From: Nemertoderma westbladi
Taxonomy: Eukaryota > Xenacoelomorpha > Nemertodermatida > Nemertodermatidae
Reading direction: 5' to 3'
NCBI GenBank assembly: GCA_032718475.1
Contig: JAUCBJ010003650.1
Location: 1-62,000 of the forward strand
DNA length: 62,000 nt
Part shown: positions 12,411-24,093 of the stretch, piece by piece
Layout: the number at the start of each line of letters is the position of its first letter
Numbering within the stretch: the stretch's first letter is position 1
Position numbers and translations under genes: made by a program
Notes under the pieces: generated by a model
What the model was told of the DNA's origin: nothing
Database searches by the model: none
Seen by the model: only the letters and a program-made list of their open reading frames with translations

Positions 12411-12946
12411 TTTTTCGTATGGTATTTTTAATACAAGTGTTAATAAAAAAATTTCAAAATAATACTAGAATAAAACTATGTTTTATTTCTTTTATTCTCT
12501 CACTAGAATGTCTTATAGGCAAGATTAGAGTTCTCCTCACAAGTTTATTTAAACTGTAATTATATTATATTTTCTGTGGACTTTTTATCATTATTCTACA
12601 GTTAATTACAATGTGATTAACGATCCTCCTGTCTTACACATTTTATTGACATAATAAAACTGTAAGCTGTAACCTAATTTATACATCAATTTTGAGAAAA
12701 AAAAATTTAAAGAAATAAGTGGTGTTATCTATGGTTTGACTCCGTTTTCGTATCGTATCCTGTCCGTTAGCTAGTATGTTCAGTTCGTCTTCGTCCTACC
12801 TAGTTTTTTCCTGTAACCCTTTAAGAGGTCTACGTCATCTAATAGTTGTAGAAATTTGGTATTCGCCCCACATCACCATGATCTGTCAGTGCTATCCTTA
12901 ACAATCAACTATAGATAATAGAACCACTGAGCACTATAAACTGAAA

Positions 12947-13126
12947 CAAGATCGGAGAATTAATATATCGCCTCAATGTAAAATTACCAACTAAGGGAAA
13001 GGAACAGGTTTACAATGGCACGTTAATCTAACCGAAACAATAACCTAAATTCAATATTAGCAGCTTACAGTTTTATTTTTGGGAGTAATCAGCTGTTATT
13101 TGTGTCGAAAGTCTCCCCCTTATCTG
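12947..13126 (-). mobile_element. Short MITE copy related to the one at 28026-28290
   Basis: This is the reverse complement of part of the 28.0-28.3 kb element; it shares AAAGGAACAGGTTTACAATG-like and TAACCGAAACAATAA-like blocks. It begins CAAGATCGGAG and ends CCCCCTTATCTG, which match the terminal motifs of that element without the long G run. No coding capacity. Confidence 0.6.
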
Positions 13127-13518
13127 TAAAACGCGCAATAATCTTATAAAGTGCTAGATTATAATACATGTTATAAAGATGACTTGATATAAATAATTAA
13201 AATAACGTAATAATATATTATTAACTATAAATATAAAATATACAGTTTTATTGGTGTACCTTAGATTTAATAACTAAGTCGGATTATGGTCAACTGCATT
13301 ATTTATTAAAAAAAAACTCTTCTAAAACAGTTTAAACAATCCGAAAACAACCAAAGTCTGGGCCCACCGTCTTGTATCGATTGTTTCCAACCGATGAGTC
13401 ATCAACCATGTGTGTTCGATCCACCATATACAGTCCACCGGATCAAAGCTGATCGTCTGTGACTGGACTGTGGTTGCTAAGAGATACGGTCCTGGTCTAT
13501 GCAGCGTATTCGGCCTGG

Positions 13519-14745
13519 TTATTCTGCCGCTCCGCTGGGCGCTGGCGACGCCGCCGACACTGAATCCGACGACGGACAGGAGCTCATCCAATGTCCGACC
13601 TTCCCACACTTAAAACATTCGTTCTGCTGTCGTTTCTTCCACATCTTCCGCTTATAAGCCGAACCTTTTACTACGAATTTTTTCTTAGTATACGATTTTC
13701 TCTTCATATTAATGCGAACGAAGTTATTCTCTTCTTTATTATTTTTCCTCGACGAACACACTTTGGAGGACTCGCCCCCGCTATTCTTTCTCTTCCGGGA
13801 GGCTGTCTTTGTTCCTCCCTCCACCCCCTTCCCACCCACTAAACGAGACGGCGAAACATTTCCTTCCAATTGATCGCTATTAGAATCTCGAGAGAAAGTT
13901 TCACTGAACCCCGAAAGAGTAACGGCAGAATCGCAGTTCACATTGTTTGATTTATTATAAGTATCCGAAATTGTGGGTCCTGGGGAACCGAACGTAAACG
14001 CAATATCCGAGTTGGGTGAGCAGCCAGACAGCCAATCCGGGGATAAACCTACCGGGACTGATAACTTCCTACTCCGTTGCCCCCGGGACAACGGGACGAA
14101 TCCTTCGCGATGAGTCGGGGTTACTGTTAAGATTGTGAATCCTCTCTGGGAGCCACAGCGGAGGTTATGTGGGGCGTAGTTACCGGTTGGTTTAGTGGGG
14201 GAGGAGGGTTTAGACCTATTTGTTACGTAGTTACCGTTTGGTTTGGTGGGGGATGAGGGTTTATTTGTTACGTAGTTACCGGTTGGCTTGGTGGGGGAGG
14301 AGGGTTTATTTGTTCCATTGTTATCCGCGGCTTGGTTTGTTACATCATTACAAGAGGGTTTGAGGTTTGTTATATTGTGAAGAACGTTTTCTTTTGTTTC
14401 CTTTTCATTGACGAGTTTGTTTGTTCTGGAATATGGTTTTGTTTCAGTGTTACTAGCAGATTGTCTGGGAACTAGTTTAGGGTTTTCGTCAGAATCGGCC
14501 GTTGAACACTCCACGCCAACACCTACAGGCTTTACTCGACTCAATGTAAATTTATTACCCAGCCCAGATGCAGATACAACTAGCGACCGGTTTATATTTG
14601 CCCTTTTAACTATGCGAGGCGGTGGTTCACCGCTTGGCGTTTCCTTCCTATTTTTAAGGGCACCAAGACAACTCACCCAGCCACCGACAGAGGGATTTAC
14701 TTCCGGTGTCGATTTCTCTTTCGATGATTTTCCTTTAGTTTTCAT
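13519..14745 (-). pseudogene. RECQL4: RECQL4-like N-terminal/middle region, helicase part not found
   Basis: This is a single open frame of 408 codons from the ATG at 14745. Its last third matches the conserved region before the helicase of RECQ4: NNFVRINMKRKSY, then a Lys/Arg-rich stretch, then the zinc knuckle CFKCGKVGHWMSSC. LSPDWLSGC upstream resembles another conserved RECQ4 block. Residues about 140-205 hold three repeats of KPSSPTKPTGNY. RECQL4 acts in replication initiation (Sld2-related N-terminus) and DNA repair. Two parts are missing: the N-terminal Sld2 helix, and the ATPase/helicase domain, which I could not find in the 13 kb to the left. The frame ends at a stop just after the zinc knuckle without an obvious donor. 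It may be one large internal exon of a gene with long introns, or a truncated copy. Confidence 0.7.
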
Positions 14746-16392
14746 GGTAACGGTATTGAATTTTGAAAGCGCCACCTAACTGCCTAACAACCACGAATCA
14801 CGAAATCGGTAGATCCTAGCAGTACCAGTAATCCAGGCTACGTTAGTTAGATAATGGAGAGGGTACAGGTACAGATTGTTTTTAAATCATCGGAAGTTGA
14901 TTTAGTCCAACACAAATCAGCAATAACCAGATAACAGTATTATAGCATAGCAAGCAAGACAGACTGTTATATTGTTAGGAGCGCCATCTGAGTTTATACT
15001 GTTAGTAGCATAGTAGGCCTAGTTCAGTAGTTATCAGACTCTGTTTCTCTGGGTCAGGTCAGACTATCTTCACACGCGAAAGATCAAAGAGCAGAAGAGT
15101 CCATTCAAATTGGAAAATAATATGCTCTTCTATCTAGTTAGTTATCAAGTTATAAACTGATAAAGGCAGTTAGTTATCTTTCTATAAAATTACCGTACTC
15201 TGACCTAGGAATTGTCATCAGACAGACAGACCGACGAATAATACTGTAATAGCTTAAAGCTATTATTCTGCTATTATTTTTTTTAGGTCTGCGGTATTAT
15301 AAAGTTATACATAAGTTGATTTATATAACAAAAGATAATAAACAGAACATTTTATTTCTACTATATCCCTGCTGTGCTATCTCATACCGGTAACCTATAA
15401 ACAATAAAATCAGAAAATAATAACGAGGCCGATGCTTTCACATAGCAGTGGCACAGTCCATAGTCCAGTAGTCACCAACATCGTAGGCCTACACAAGGGA
15501 AGTATGTTCTCTATACAGCTGTAAGCCAGTAGGCAGATTGTAGTTTGGTAGGCCTATACTGCTATAGCAACCGTGCACGCACAGGTATTGTGCCCGGTAG
15601 CTTAAAGCAATGCACAATGTGATTGCTGAAGCAGTACAAACCCATCCATCCTTATCTCTCTACTCAATAGAGGTAGAGTAACACTTGTTTCTAACACACC
15701 GCTCATTGAAGCTAGCTATTTGTTATTAACAATCATTTTATTTTTATTAATTTCACCATTTGACTGCAATGAAGCCTGGCGCCTATACATAACAATGACA
15801 TGACAAGTAGTGCGTGTTACTTTATTAATCTCAGGGATATATGCTCGCAATAGTAGTACATTACGTCGCGGTTTGGTAGACACAATCAATGGAGCCAAAA
15901 ACGCCTTCTAATAAAACCCACTAGTCAAACTAAAACTAGTCAAACTGATACTATTAGCATTAATGCTGAAAACGTAATTAAAATTGTTTTTCTTACTTTA
16001 ATAATTTTTAATTTATTATTCTTAATTATTCATTCATTTTATTAACCTAATTTGTTTTAAATTGTTTTTACTAATTTATTTTAAATTATTTTTCTTAATT
16101 TAATAACAAATGTTTTGCCCATTAATTCAATACAATAAAAGTATAGTAGAATCTCATTAGAAAAGTTCGTATTACAGTAAAAAATCCATCCACAAGTTAA
16201 AAACAAATTTAAATTCGCAATGCATTGTTGAATTAATTTTGTTCAATACAATATATTTTATTGTATTTTGTGTTATTTCAGTAACAAAAGAATAAGTTGT
16301 AATGTAATTGATATAATAATATCCCGTTACAAATTTACAAACAACTACGTTCTTCTAATGGACGACTAACTAATGCGACGCAATATAAAGAA
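14746..16392. other. Intergenic region between RECQL4-like ORF and receptor gene
   Basis: AT-rich sequence with several AGGCCTA words. I found no upstream RECQL4 exon and no protein-like ORF. The segment at 15960-16330 is almost pure A/T. Confidence 0.5.
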
Positions 16393-18151
16393 ATGAAAAA
16401 TATATTCGGATTGACTTTAGTTATACTTGTAGCTTCACCGTCATTGGTTTCTATTTACTGCAGCGATATACCCTGGGAAATACAGACAACGCCCGAAACA
16501 ACTGACACACCGTCAACTACGTCTGCACCTAGCTCGACACCCACAACCAGTATAATACCAACGACAACGACAAAAGACCGTGGATCAGCTACAGAAATGG
16601 GATTATCCCAAAATCACAAGGTAAGAAAAGGATACCGACAAAGGGAGGTATTTACAATATAAATAATTACTTTTATATTATTTGAAATAATAGATGCTAA
16701 GACAAAATAAAATTCGTAAAATCACACATCAAATATTCTACGTTTCTGGTTAAAAGAGTCGAAGGATCAAAAAAATTAAAGAGTCGAAAGGGAAAGAGTC
16801 GATATGATTTAGTTTTTATTAATGAATTAATAATTGCAAAATGCCTACGCGCATTATGTAACTAATAGATTACTTCAAGGCATGATATTTATTCGAATAC
16901 CTCATTACTAGAAGACTCCCATTGCAGAAAAACCAATGAATTCAGATTAAAAAGAGCATTTTTTGGCTCAATAAACACGGTATCCAATAGAATCCGGTCA
17001 ACCAATCAATATTTTCACACGACATGAATGACCAACAATAACTTAAAATTGTTATAAAATGCTCTGGAATATACATTTAATCCTGATTATACGTCAAAAA
17101 TTATAACAATTATATATTTTTTTTCTAGGATTGCAATTCCTCCTCTGAAAATGCTCTAGAAATTAAAGTGAATTTGAAGGTTTACTTCCATCACTCGGCT
17201 TCCAAACTATTAGAAGACGCCCTACCATACTACACGTTGGTTCTAGAAACTTTCAGTTCGGTATGCTGTTTGGCTCTTCTCGTTATGTATTCAATGGTAG
17301 AGAAATTACGGTCTTTGCCAGGAAAATTAATAATGAATCTCTCCATTGCGTACATATTATACTATTCAGCAGACATCCTCTGGATGGCGTTAAATATCCA
17401 CCAACCACAAAGTTGCACCGTTCCACTAATGTACGTACGATATACCTTGTTTTTGGTTGTATTTGTATCCACTTTTACTACCGGTTACTCCAGTCTGTGT
17501 GTGCGTCGACGTGTTAATAGCCGCACTCCTTCTAAAACTACTAACTGGCGTCTCTTTATATACCTTGTCGTATCTTGGCTAATCCCAACTGTTGGGACAA
17601 TTACATTCGCGGTTCTAGATTCCTTAAAAACTATTTATCGTCTAGAAGGCGTTAGTCGATTCTTTAATTGGAAGGCGAGTTGCTGCCAAATATCTCAAGA
17701 TTTCAGACAAATGGAGTTGGCCATTCACGGTGGCCCTTTAGTAGTGGGCGTGGCACTTCTACTAGGCCTCCTATTGGCTACAACATACGCGGAGAAAACA
17801 AAGAAAACTCGACGTTTTAGTGTGGTGCGGTTTAATCTCACCGAATCGCCAGTACTCCACCCGAGACTGCACAAATTAATCCTGTTATTCTCGGCTTTAG
17901 CATGGGGTCTACTTATACCCCTACAGTTCGTCAACAAGGACTATCTGATACTGACCCTAACCCTAAAGTATCTACACGTGTTTACCTTGGCGATTGTTGC
18001 TATCACAATTATGGCGATTGCTTTCGCAAAGGGGACCAGGAATTTATATATAGAGCAGAAAGAAAAGCATCGCAATAACTCCATCTCCATGGTTACTGTG
18101 CTCAACGGTCACACTTCTACGTACAATGACTTTTATTCTTCAATTCAATGA
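16393..18151 (+). CDS. Adhesion/Methuselah-like seven-transmembrane receptor, two exons
   Basis: Exon 1 (16393-16620) encodes a signal peptide (MKNIFGLTLVILVASPSLVS) and a Thr/Ser/Pro-rich stalk. It ends at a clean donor (AAG|GTAAGA). Exon 2 starts at 17129 after TTTTTTTTCTAG in the same frame and runs to the stop at 18151, giving 416 residues. Seven hydrophobic segments are visible: about 100-122, 131-155, 165-190, 205-228, 250-275, 305-325 and 333-360. LPGKLIMNLSIAYILYYSAD in the second segment is typical of secretin-family B2/Methuselah receptors. Cysteines before segment 3 and in the second outer loop (KASCCQIS) could form the usual disulfide. The ectodomain is very short, with no GAIN or Methuselah fold, so the ligand cannot be guessed. 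The cytoplasmic tail is about 40 residues. The frame is intact. Confidence 0.85.
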
Positions 18152-18654
18152 GATTGAATTAATTCAACATAACTGAAAACTAATTTATTCAGATTCAACT
18201 ATAAACATTATGTTAAATGTATGATCACTTATGTAAGGCTTATTGGAATGAATAATTGACATTATAAATTGTTAATTTATTAGATAATTTCCCAGAATAT
18301 TAAGACAAATTGACAAAATGAACAAACTACTGGCCTGTAGGGATATGTAGACCTACCTTTTTTAAATCTCCTATCTCCAACTCTTTAACATATAAAAATT
18401 ACAGTTAGTAACTCACACAGTACACCATGCCCCGGAGGAATATGTCATATTCCCCACCCCCAGCCCACCCAAATTATTCTACAAAAATCGTAACTTGAGA
18501 TGCCATGCATTATGCAACAGAGATAGTTTCACCTCCGTCTTCCTCCGTGGGTGAGCCAGAATTTTTATTTTCCATTTGATTATTTCGCTACAAATACAAT
18601 CGTTAAATATGAATAAGATTGATAAAAGGATGTTTTATGTATTAGATATTTTTT
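18152..18654. other. 3' flank of the receptor gene
   Basis: AT-rich sequence that presumably includes the 3'UTR. No further exon or element boundary is clear before the LINE fragment begins at about 18655. Confidence 0.5.
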
Positions 18655-19745
18655 AAGGAATCGATTCAGTCTCTCGCTCACGTAATATGTTCAGCATACT
18701 TTCAATATATGGGATTCCAGATGAAATTATTGCAGCAATCAGATCAGTATACGATGGTTCGACAACATTTGTGTCTACTGTTGATGGTGATTGGTGACAC
18801 ATAACCAAGTATTATGGGGCGTCCTCCAGGGAGACACACTTGCACCATTCTTGTTCATAATTGTGGTTGACTATGTTCTAAGCATGTCCTTAGATCATCG
18901 TAATGATGATGTGGTGATGGTAACTCCACCTACTAGCTCCAGAAGTCAAGGAAATACTGCAAAGTACCTAACTGATCTATACTTTGCTGATGACTTAGTG
19001 GTTCTGATGAATCAGAACCACTAGAGGGAGCCCAACGGCTCCTCAGCTCATTAGTACATGCTGCTTCTAGTGTTGGTCTTTTTGTTAACTCTAAAAATAC
19101 CAGAATTTTGACTGTTAACTTTGAAAGTCCTCAGCAAATCTCTGATCGGATGAGCATAAGCTCAAAGGATGGTATGCTTGAGCATGTGGACGACTTCTGT
19201 TACCTGGGATCATGGATCCGAAGTCAGGTGAGGACCTTCGAATACGTAAGGGAAAGGCATGGGAAGCATTGAATGGGCTTTCCAGGATTTGGAAGTCACA
19301 TAGAATTCATCGGAAACTTAATAGCTTTATTTAGAGCAGCAGCAGTTCCAGTACTCATCTATGGGAGTCCATGCTTGGCTCTAACTGCTGAGGACACCAA
19401 ATCTCTGGATGGCCTATTCACAAGAATGCTACGCCGGGATACACTGTGTCAAGTGCAATGCACACATCTCCAAGCAGACACTATATAACATTGGAGGTAT
19501 ATCCTAGGTTTCCCCAAGCTTGACACTAGAATAATGTCGCATCTGCTTCCAGGACATTGTTTTCGCCGTGAGGACCAGCCTGTGTACAATATTGTGGATT
19601 GGCAGCAATTTGGAGAAAATTAGCATGTTGGACAGCCCATGACTTTCTTACGCATCTTAAAGGACACATAATGTAGCACATCTCAACGTGCAGTTTCAAT
19701 GCATCAGGCCGATTAAGGTAGTTAGCGGTAGTAGACTAGTAGGAA
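18655..19745 (+). mobile_element. 5'-truncated LINE copy, decayed
   Basis: It starts within RT motif A (TCAGTCTCTCGCTCACG), continues through LWGVLQGDTLAPFLFIIVVD and YFADDLVVL (the YADD-type catalytic motif) and covers the thumb and C-terminus with frameshifts. The 3' part keeps AATGCA...GCCGATTAAGG and TAG-rich bases near 19720-19745, the family's tail. It is more decayed than the 39.4-kb copy. Confidence 0.8.
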
Positions 19746-20767
19746 TGATGACAATTTTCGTTGAGTTTCATTCATTTTTGTTGTTGTTGAACAAATAAAA
19801 ATGGTAATTATCTTAAATGTCGGGGTGGTTTGAATTAAACTTAAAACATTTGTATCTCAGAATGACCCTTTTTCACGAGAGCGACTATTTTACTTTTCAG
19901 CCAATTTTTACTGAAATTTGTTGAAATTTGGTAGACTTGTTCAGAATACTATTGTCAATAAAACTTCAGAACAAATTTCACTAAAATTACCCAGGAGCCT
20001 CTTCGGAACAAAAAGGCCCACAAAAGACCTTATTGCGGGACCTTTTAGTTCTAAAATGTCCCCAAGTCTATTTTTTGGTTCACAAGTATTGGATGCAGAG
20101 GCTCTCTGAACCAATATTGAAGATTCCAACAAATATTCGAATTTTGGGGCCAATTTTAAAATATTTGGTTTCGTTAAATATTCTTAAACCCCCAACGATG
20201 TTTAGTAGGATGAAAATAACTTTCACCCAATATTACAGTACAGCCCCGGACACCAAAACGTGAAGTTCAATTATATTATGTGAATTAATTAAAGGTAAAA
20301 CCAAATATTTAATTACTTCGCGCACGTCACTTTGTGGTGCATTTAATAACACATTAAATTTATCAAACTTTCGGAAAAGAACTTATGAATTAATTCTTAA
20401 ATAATTACAAATATTTAAGCATTATTTGGAAAATTGTACAACAATTCATATGGGATATGTTTGCTGAGACTTTTAGTATCAATAATAATTGAGGTTCGCA
20501 TAATTTGGACTCATTCAATACGAGTTTGTATAAAAGTTTCACTGGAAAAATCAATCAAACAGGAAACCAAATGCTAGTTGAGTTGATGAGAGATGATTTC
20601 GTCAGTTAATATTTATTTCAGAACGCGATGAAAGGATATTCCGGAGACAAACTGAAACGCATCACTGAAAACTTAAATAAAAATGAAACCATCTGAAAAT
20701 TAAAACTGAAAGTAAAATACCAATAAAATTGATGCGAACTGTTAATGTTAAGGCTATTAGTAGCGGG
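19746..20767. other. Region downstream of PATL1, no gene recognised
   Basis: AT-rich sequence. A TTTATT word near 20610 reads AATAAA on the minus strand and could be the PATL1 polyadenylation signal, giving a 3'UTR of about 150 bases. No coding exon is recognisable. Confidence 0.4.
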
Positions 20768-22900
20768 TTATTGTATTGGGAAGCAATCCTTAAGGCGCAG
20801 AGCCGGCGTTAGTAACTTAGGGAGATCGTCGGGGGACAGAGAGAGAATAATTCGGTTTACTGAGTCCCGGAGATCGAACCAGTCGGACTCGGTGGGACCG
20901 CGGGGCGACTCGCTCGATACGGCGTCGCCGTGACGAACAATAACGCAGAGGAGGGTCAGCACGAATGGGTTCCTAACTACGTCGCTAGATGGCAGACAAT
21001 CGTAGAGGAGTTTCAACAACTCAATGAGCTGGTCGAGTTCCGCGTTCTCCACAACGTGAAGGAACGCGGGGAATAACGAAGGGAGAAAGTTCCCGTCCCG
21101 ATCACGAGACATTATGGGAAGGAGATGGACAAGGACGAGCGTAGCGAGTCGATGGGCGTCCGGACGAGGCAACCGTGACATAACCCGGTGTAGAAGTCGC
21201 CGTCCTTTAGGTACGCCGACACACATCGCGAAACCGGAATCGCACACTATAGAATCCCGTAAACCAACCAGTAACTCCTCTCTTCGCTCTTCCACCCCTG
21301 TCCTCCCGTCCGTCTCCTCCAACTCGAGCGCGGCAACGTACCCCGCCTCTATGAGCTTCAAGGCTGCCCTGTGGTCCCGATAGAGACCCACCATTGTGGC
21401 GCGGTCTGCGGCACCCTCCTGCACCCCGGGGGACGGACTCCGTCGCTCCACCAACGCGTCGATTATCCGTCGGGGTTCCGTGATACTCGCCGCGGTTATC
21501 TTCCCGAGGGTCGCCGCGTACTGCGGCGGCGCGTAGGGCCGCGAGCCGCGCGGGGGCGTGGCGAACACGCGCCCCGGCGCGCCCCTACGGCGCGACAACT
21601 CCTGGCAGTAGTAATCCCCGGTGAGGGACTCCTCGATCTGTCTCTTCTGGATCCGGTAGATGTAGTCCTTCTCAGAGTCGCTCATGAACCCGGCGTGGGG
21701 GTCATGAGCGACTGGGGGCGCCCCCCCTCGGCCGTTGAGGTGCGGACGGGGGGGCTGAAGGGGCGGCCCCCCACGCTGTAGGTACCGGGTGTGGTTCCCG
21801 TGGTGGACCGGTGGGGGGCGTACAGGCGCGCCGAGGTAAAAAGGTTCGGGTGTCGCTCCAATCGGATAAGGGCCGCCCGACAGCTGTTGGGCACCCAGTT
21901 GCTGCTGTTGGGCGCCCGGCAGCTGTTGGGCACCCAGTTGCTGCTGTTGGGCGCCCGGCTGCTGTTGGGCGCCCAGCTGCTGTTGGGCACCCAATACCCT
22001 TTGTACCGGCGTCCCCCGCAACACATCCGGATTTTCTCCCACCATCGGCGGAAGTTCTCGCGTCTCCGACAGCCGCCGGTCGATAACCTCCCGACCCGGT
22101 ACCGGCACCGCACTAACGGGACTCTCAGACGCGACAGCAGTCCACGCGGTCCCATTCTCGGCACTGAAAGACGCCGATTGGGAGACCAACGTGGAGTGTA
22201 GGAAACTGGGGGGCGGCCGGGGGAGGTGGCGGGGGCTCGGGAGTCCGTCGGGGTAGACAACCCCGGGGGTCCTGGGGGGGCTACCCACCGATGTCCCTAG
22301 CAACCGGCCTTCCAACTCCTCCACGGTCACCGGATGGGAGGCGAGCCGCGGACCCGGGGATACAAATTCCATCGCGGGCAACAAACCTTTGTCGTCATGG
22401 TAACCAGGTAACAACTCGATGTTGTCATGGTAACTAGGTAAAAGTTCGTTGCTGTCATGGTAACCAGTTAAGAACTCGTTGTCGTCACGGAAACCAGGCA
22501 GCATCCCTCCTCCCTCCCCCGGCGCGGCGCTCCATATGCTCCGTTCCGTAGGCGACCCGATGATGTCGAGATCGAACAACCCCGGCGGCGACACTGAGAG
22601 ATCCGCGTAACCCAACTCGGAGGTTCGTTGTCTCGGTTTGTTTATCGGTTGTCCGCCTTTCTCCTCGAATAGACCCAAATCGTCGTCGACCAGCTGTGAG
22701 ACATTTTGTTCCATAAACTCCTGGTAGGGGGAGACGTACCGGGGTGGTTGCGGAGGAGTTCCATCCCGGAAACCTCCGCCATCGAAGAAATCGAACTCCT
22801 CAAGTTCCTCATCCACGTCGCCACCGAATGTCACATCATTGACTCGATCCATCCTGGACCGATTTTTTCCCCGCTTGGTGTTATTATGATAATAACTCAT
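20768..22900 (-). CDS. PATL1: PAT1/PATL1 homologue (mRNA-decapping activator), uninterrupted ORF
   Basis: This 710-residue ORF starts at the ATG at 22900. PAT1 proteins bridge the DDX6 helicase, Lsm1-7 and Dcp1/2 in cytoplasmic P-bodies and promote decapping and decay of deadenylated mRNA. The N-terminus has the acidic NDVTFGG and EFDFFDGGGF motifs expected for DDX6 contact. Low-complexity Pro/Gln-rich sequence follows, with YHD-ELLP repeats (about 140-175) and GAQQQ/LGAQQ repeats (about 305-345). The conserved part begins at DYIYRIQKRQIEESLTGDYY (about 415) and TLGKITAASITEPRRIIDAL. The C-terminal helical domain (about 500-700) includes VPKGRRLLHRVMSRL and NPFVLTLLCVIVRHGD. Length is close to vertebrate PATL1 (about 770). 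The CDS is strikingly GC-rich compared with its AT-rich flanks and has no intron. Confidence 0.9.
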   Translation of the reverse strand: MSYYHNNTKRGKNRSRMDRVNDVTFGGDVDEELEEFDFFDGGGFRDGTPPQPPRYVSPYQEFMEQNVSQLVDDDLGLFEEKGGQPINKPRQRTSELGYADLSVSPPGLFDLDIIGSPTERSIWSAAPGEGGGMLPGFRDDNEFLTGYHDSNELLPSYHDNIELLPGYHDDKGLLPAMEFVSPGPRLASHPVTVEELEGRLLGTSVGSPPRTPGVVYPDGLPSPRHLPRPPPSFLHSTLVSQSASFSAENGTAWTAVASESPVSAVPVPGREVIDRRLSETRELPPMVGENPDVLRGTPVQRVLGAQQQLGAQQQPGAQQQQLGAQQLPGAQQQQLGAQQLSGGPYPIGATPEPFYLGAPVRPPPVHHGNHTRYLQRGGPPLQPPRPHLNGRGGAPPVAHDPHAGFMSDSEKDYIYRIQKRQIEESLTGDYYCQELSRRRGAPGRVFATPPRGSRPYAPPQYAATLGKITAASITEPRRIIDALVERRSPSPGVQEGAADRATMVGLYRDHRAALKLIEAGYVAALELEETDGRTGVEERREELLVGLRDSIVCDSGFAMCVGVPKGRRLLHRVMSRLPRPDAHRLATLVLVHLLPIMSRDRDGNFLPSLFPAFLHVVENAELDQLIELLKLLYDCLPSSDVVRNPFVLTLLCVIVRHGDAVSSESPRGPTESDWFDLRDSVNRIILSLSPDDLPKLLTPALRLKDCFPIQ
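21885..21995 (-). repeat. Coding minisatellite in PATL1
   Basis: Units of 15-33 bases with GGGCRCCCRG and CAGCTGCTG blocks repeat head to tail and encode the GAQQQ/LGAQQ tract. The tract is probably length-polymorphic. Confidence 0.75.
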
Positions 22901-24093
22901 GTTTGTGTATTAATTATTAAAAGGCCCTACCTTGTACCTACCCTGCTGTCTGCTGGTCTTGCTGTCTTGGTCTGACTGATGACGTAATTATTGTAATACT
23001 TGAATAATACAATATGTAATGCTTTGGAGCTTTATTTTCTGGAATACCGCTGTACCAGTACTTGTAGTTACAGTTAGTAGTACGGGAAAGGTACCGGTAG
23101 TAGTTTATTGACAGAAGAACATAATAATAAATTTTCTGACTGAAACAAACAAAATTCACACCGCAAGGATAAGGTTCATTCAATACTAAATTACATGATA
23201 TAAGATCATATAAGAGCAATTAGCCTAACAGTCAGCCAGTAGGCCTACCTAAATAAATTTATTCATGATTTCAGTAAAATATAAAGTAAATGAATAAATA
23301 AGATATAACAACACAGTTTCAATTCAGAGCAACTTAGAACCATTGAAGGCACTTACTGACTTAAGAGCAACTTAGAATCATTGAAGGCACTTACTGACTT
23401 AAGAGCAACTTAGAAGCATTGAAGGCACAAATCCGTACATTAATATAATAAATATATTCATGATTTAAGTATCATAAAAAATAAATAAATATGTCAATAG
23501 TCCTATAAGTTAAATTATGTCATTAAATATGTTAAAATCTAACAGTGAGTTTTTATTAAATAATTAGGTACGACATATCTGACCAGAGAACAATAAATCG
23601 GTGTAAAAAAGAGAAGAAAAATATATATGACTGTATGAGGGGCGAATTTAATTGAGAATGGCAGTGTGGCCAGTGGCCGTTGTCATAATTGTTCTAAAAT
23701 CTTGAGACAAGTGTGTATGAATGGAATGGAGTCGTATTTCTGAACTTCGGACAATGAGGTTATGATAGGCATATGTTGGCCATCGTGTGGTGGTATGTGG
23801 AGTGGATTACAGGTTAATGGACAAACTGAGAAGACGTTTAGTTCAGTCTGTGTTAGTCCACTTGGACACCTCCGTTCGCTACGCTCTTACAACTCCATCG
23901 CCCTAACTCCACTGCCAGGTTCGTCGAAGTCAGTCGGGCGGAATCTCGTCCAAGATCTCCTGTGCAGTTCGTTATAATCAGTGATTTGTCTATAAATGTC
24001 TGGGGATTTGAGCTCCTGGTTACCTGGTTCATGGAATAATATAGTTTATGTCGAGTGGCAGAGTGGCTCTGCTTGCGATAGTGTTATGATGAC
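22901..24093. other. Upstream of PATL1: repeats, no gene recognised
   Basis: 23321-23429 holds about 2.5 copies of a 46-bp tandem repeat (AGAGCAACTTAGAA, CATTGAAGGCACTTACTGAC). The remainder has no supported ORF. The PATL1 promoter should lie in 22901-23300 but shows no motif I can defend. Confidence 0.5.

Noticed and set aside
21371-22201. Overlapping plus-strand ORFs opposite PATL1
   Set aside because: Stop-poor because of high GC; Arg/Gly-rich with no domain.
22388-22500. X-box-like GTCATGGTAACC words in PATL1
   Set aside because: They arise from the repeated codons of the YHD motif; only partial matches to the RFX consensus.
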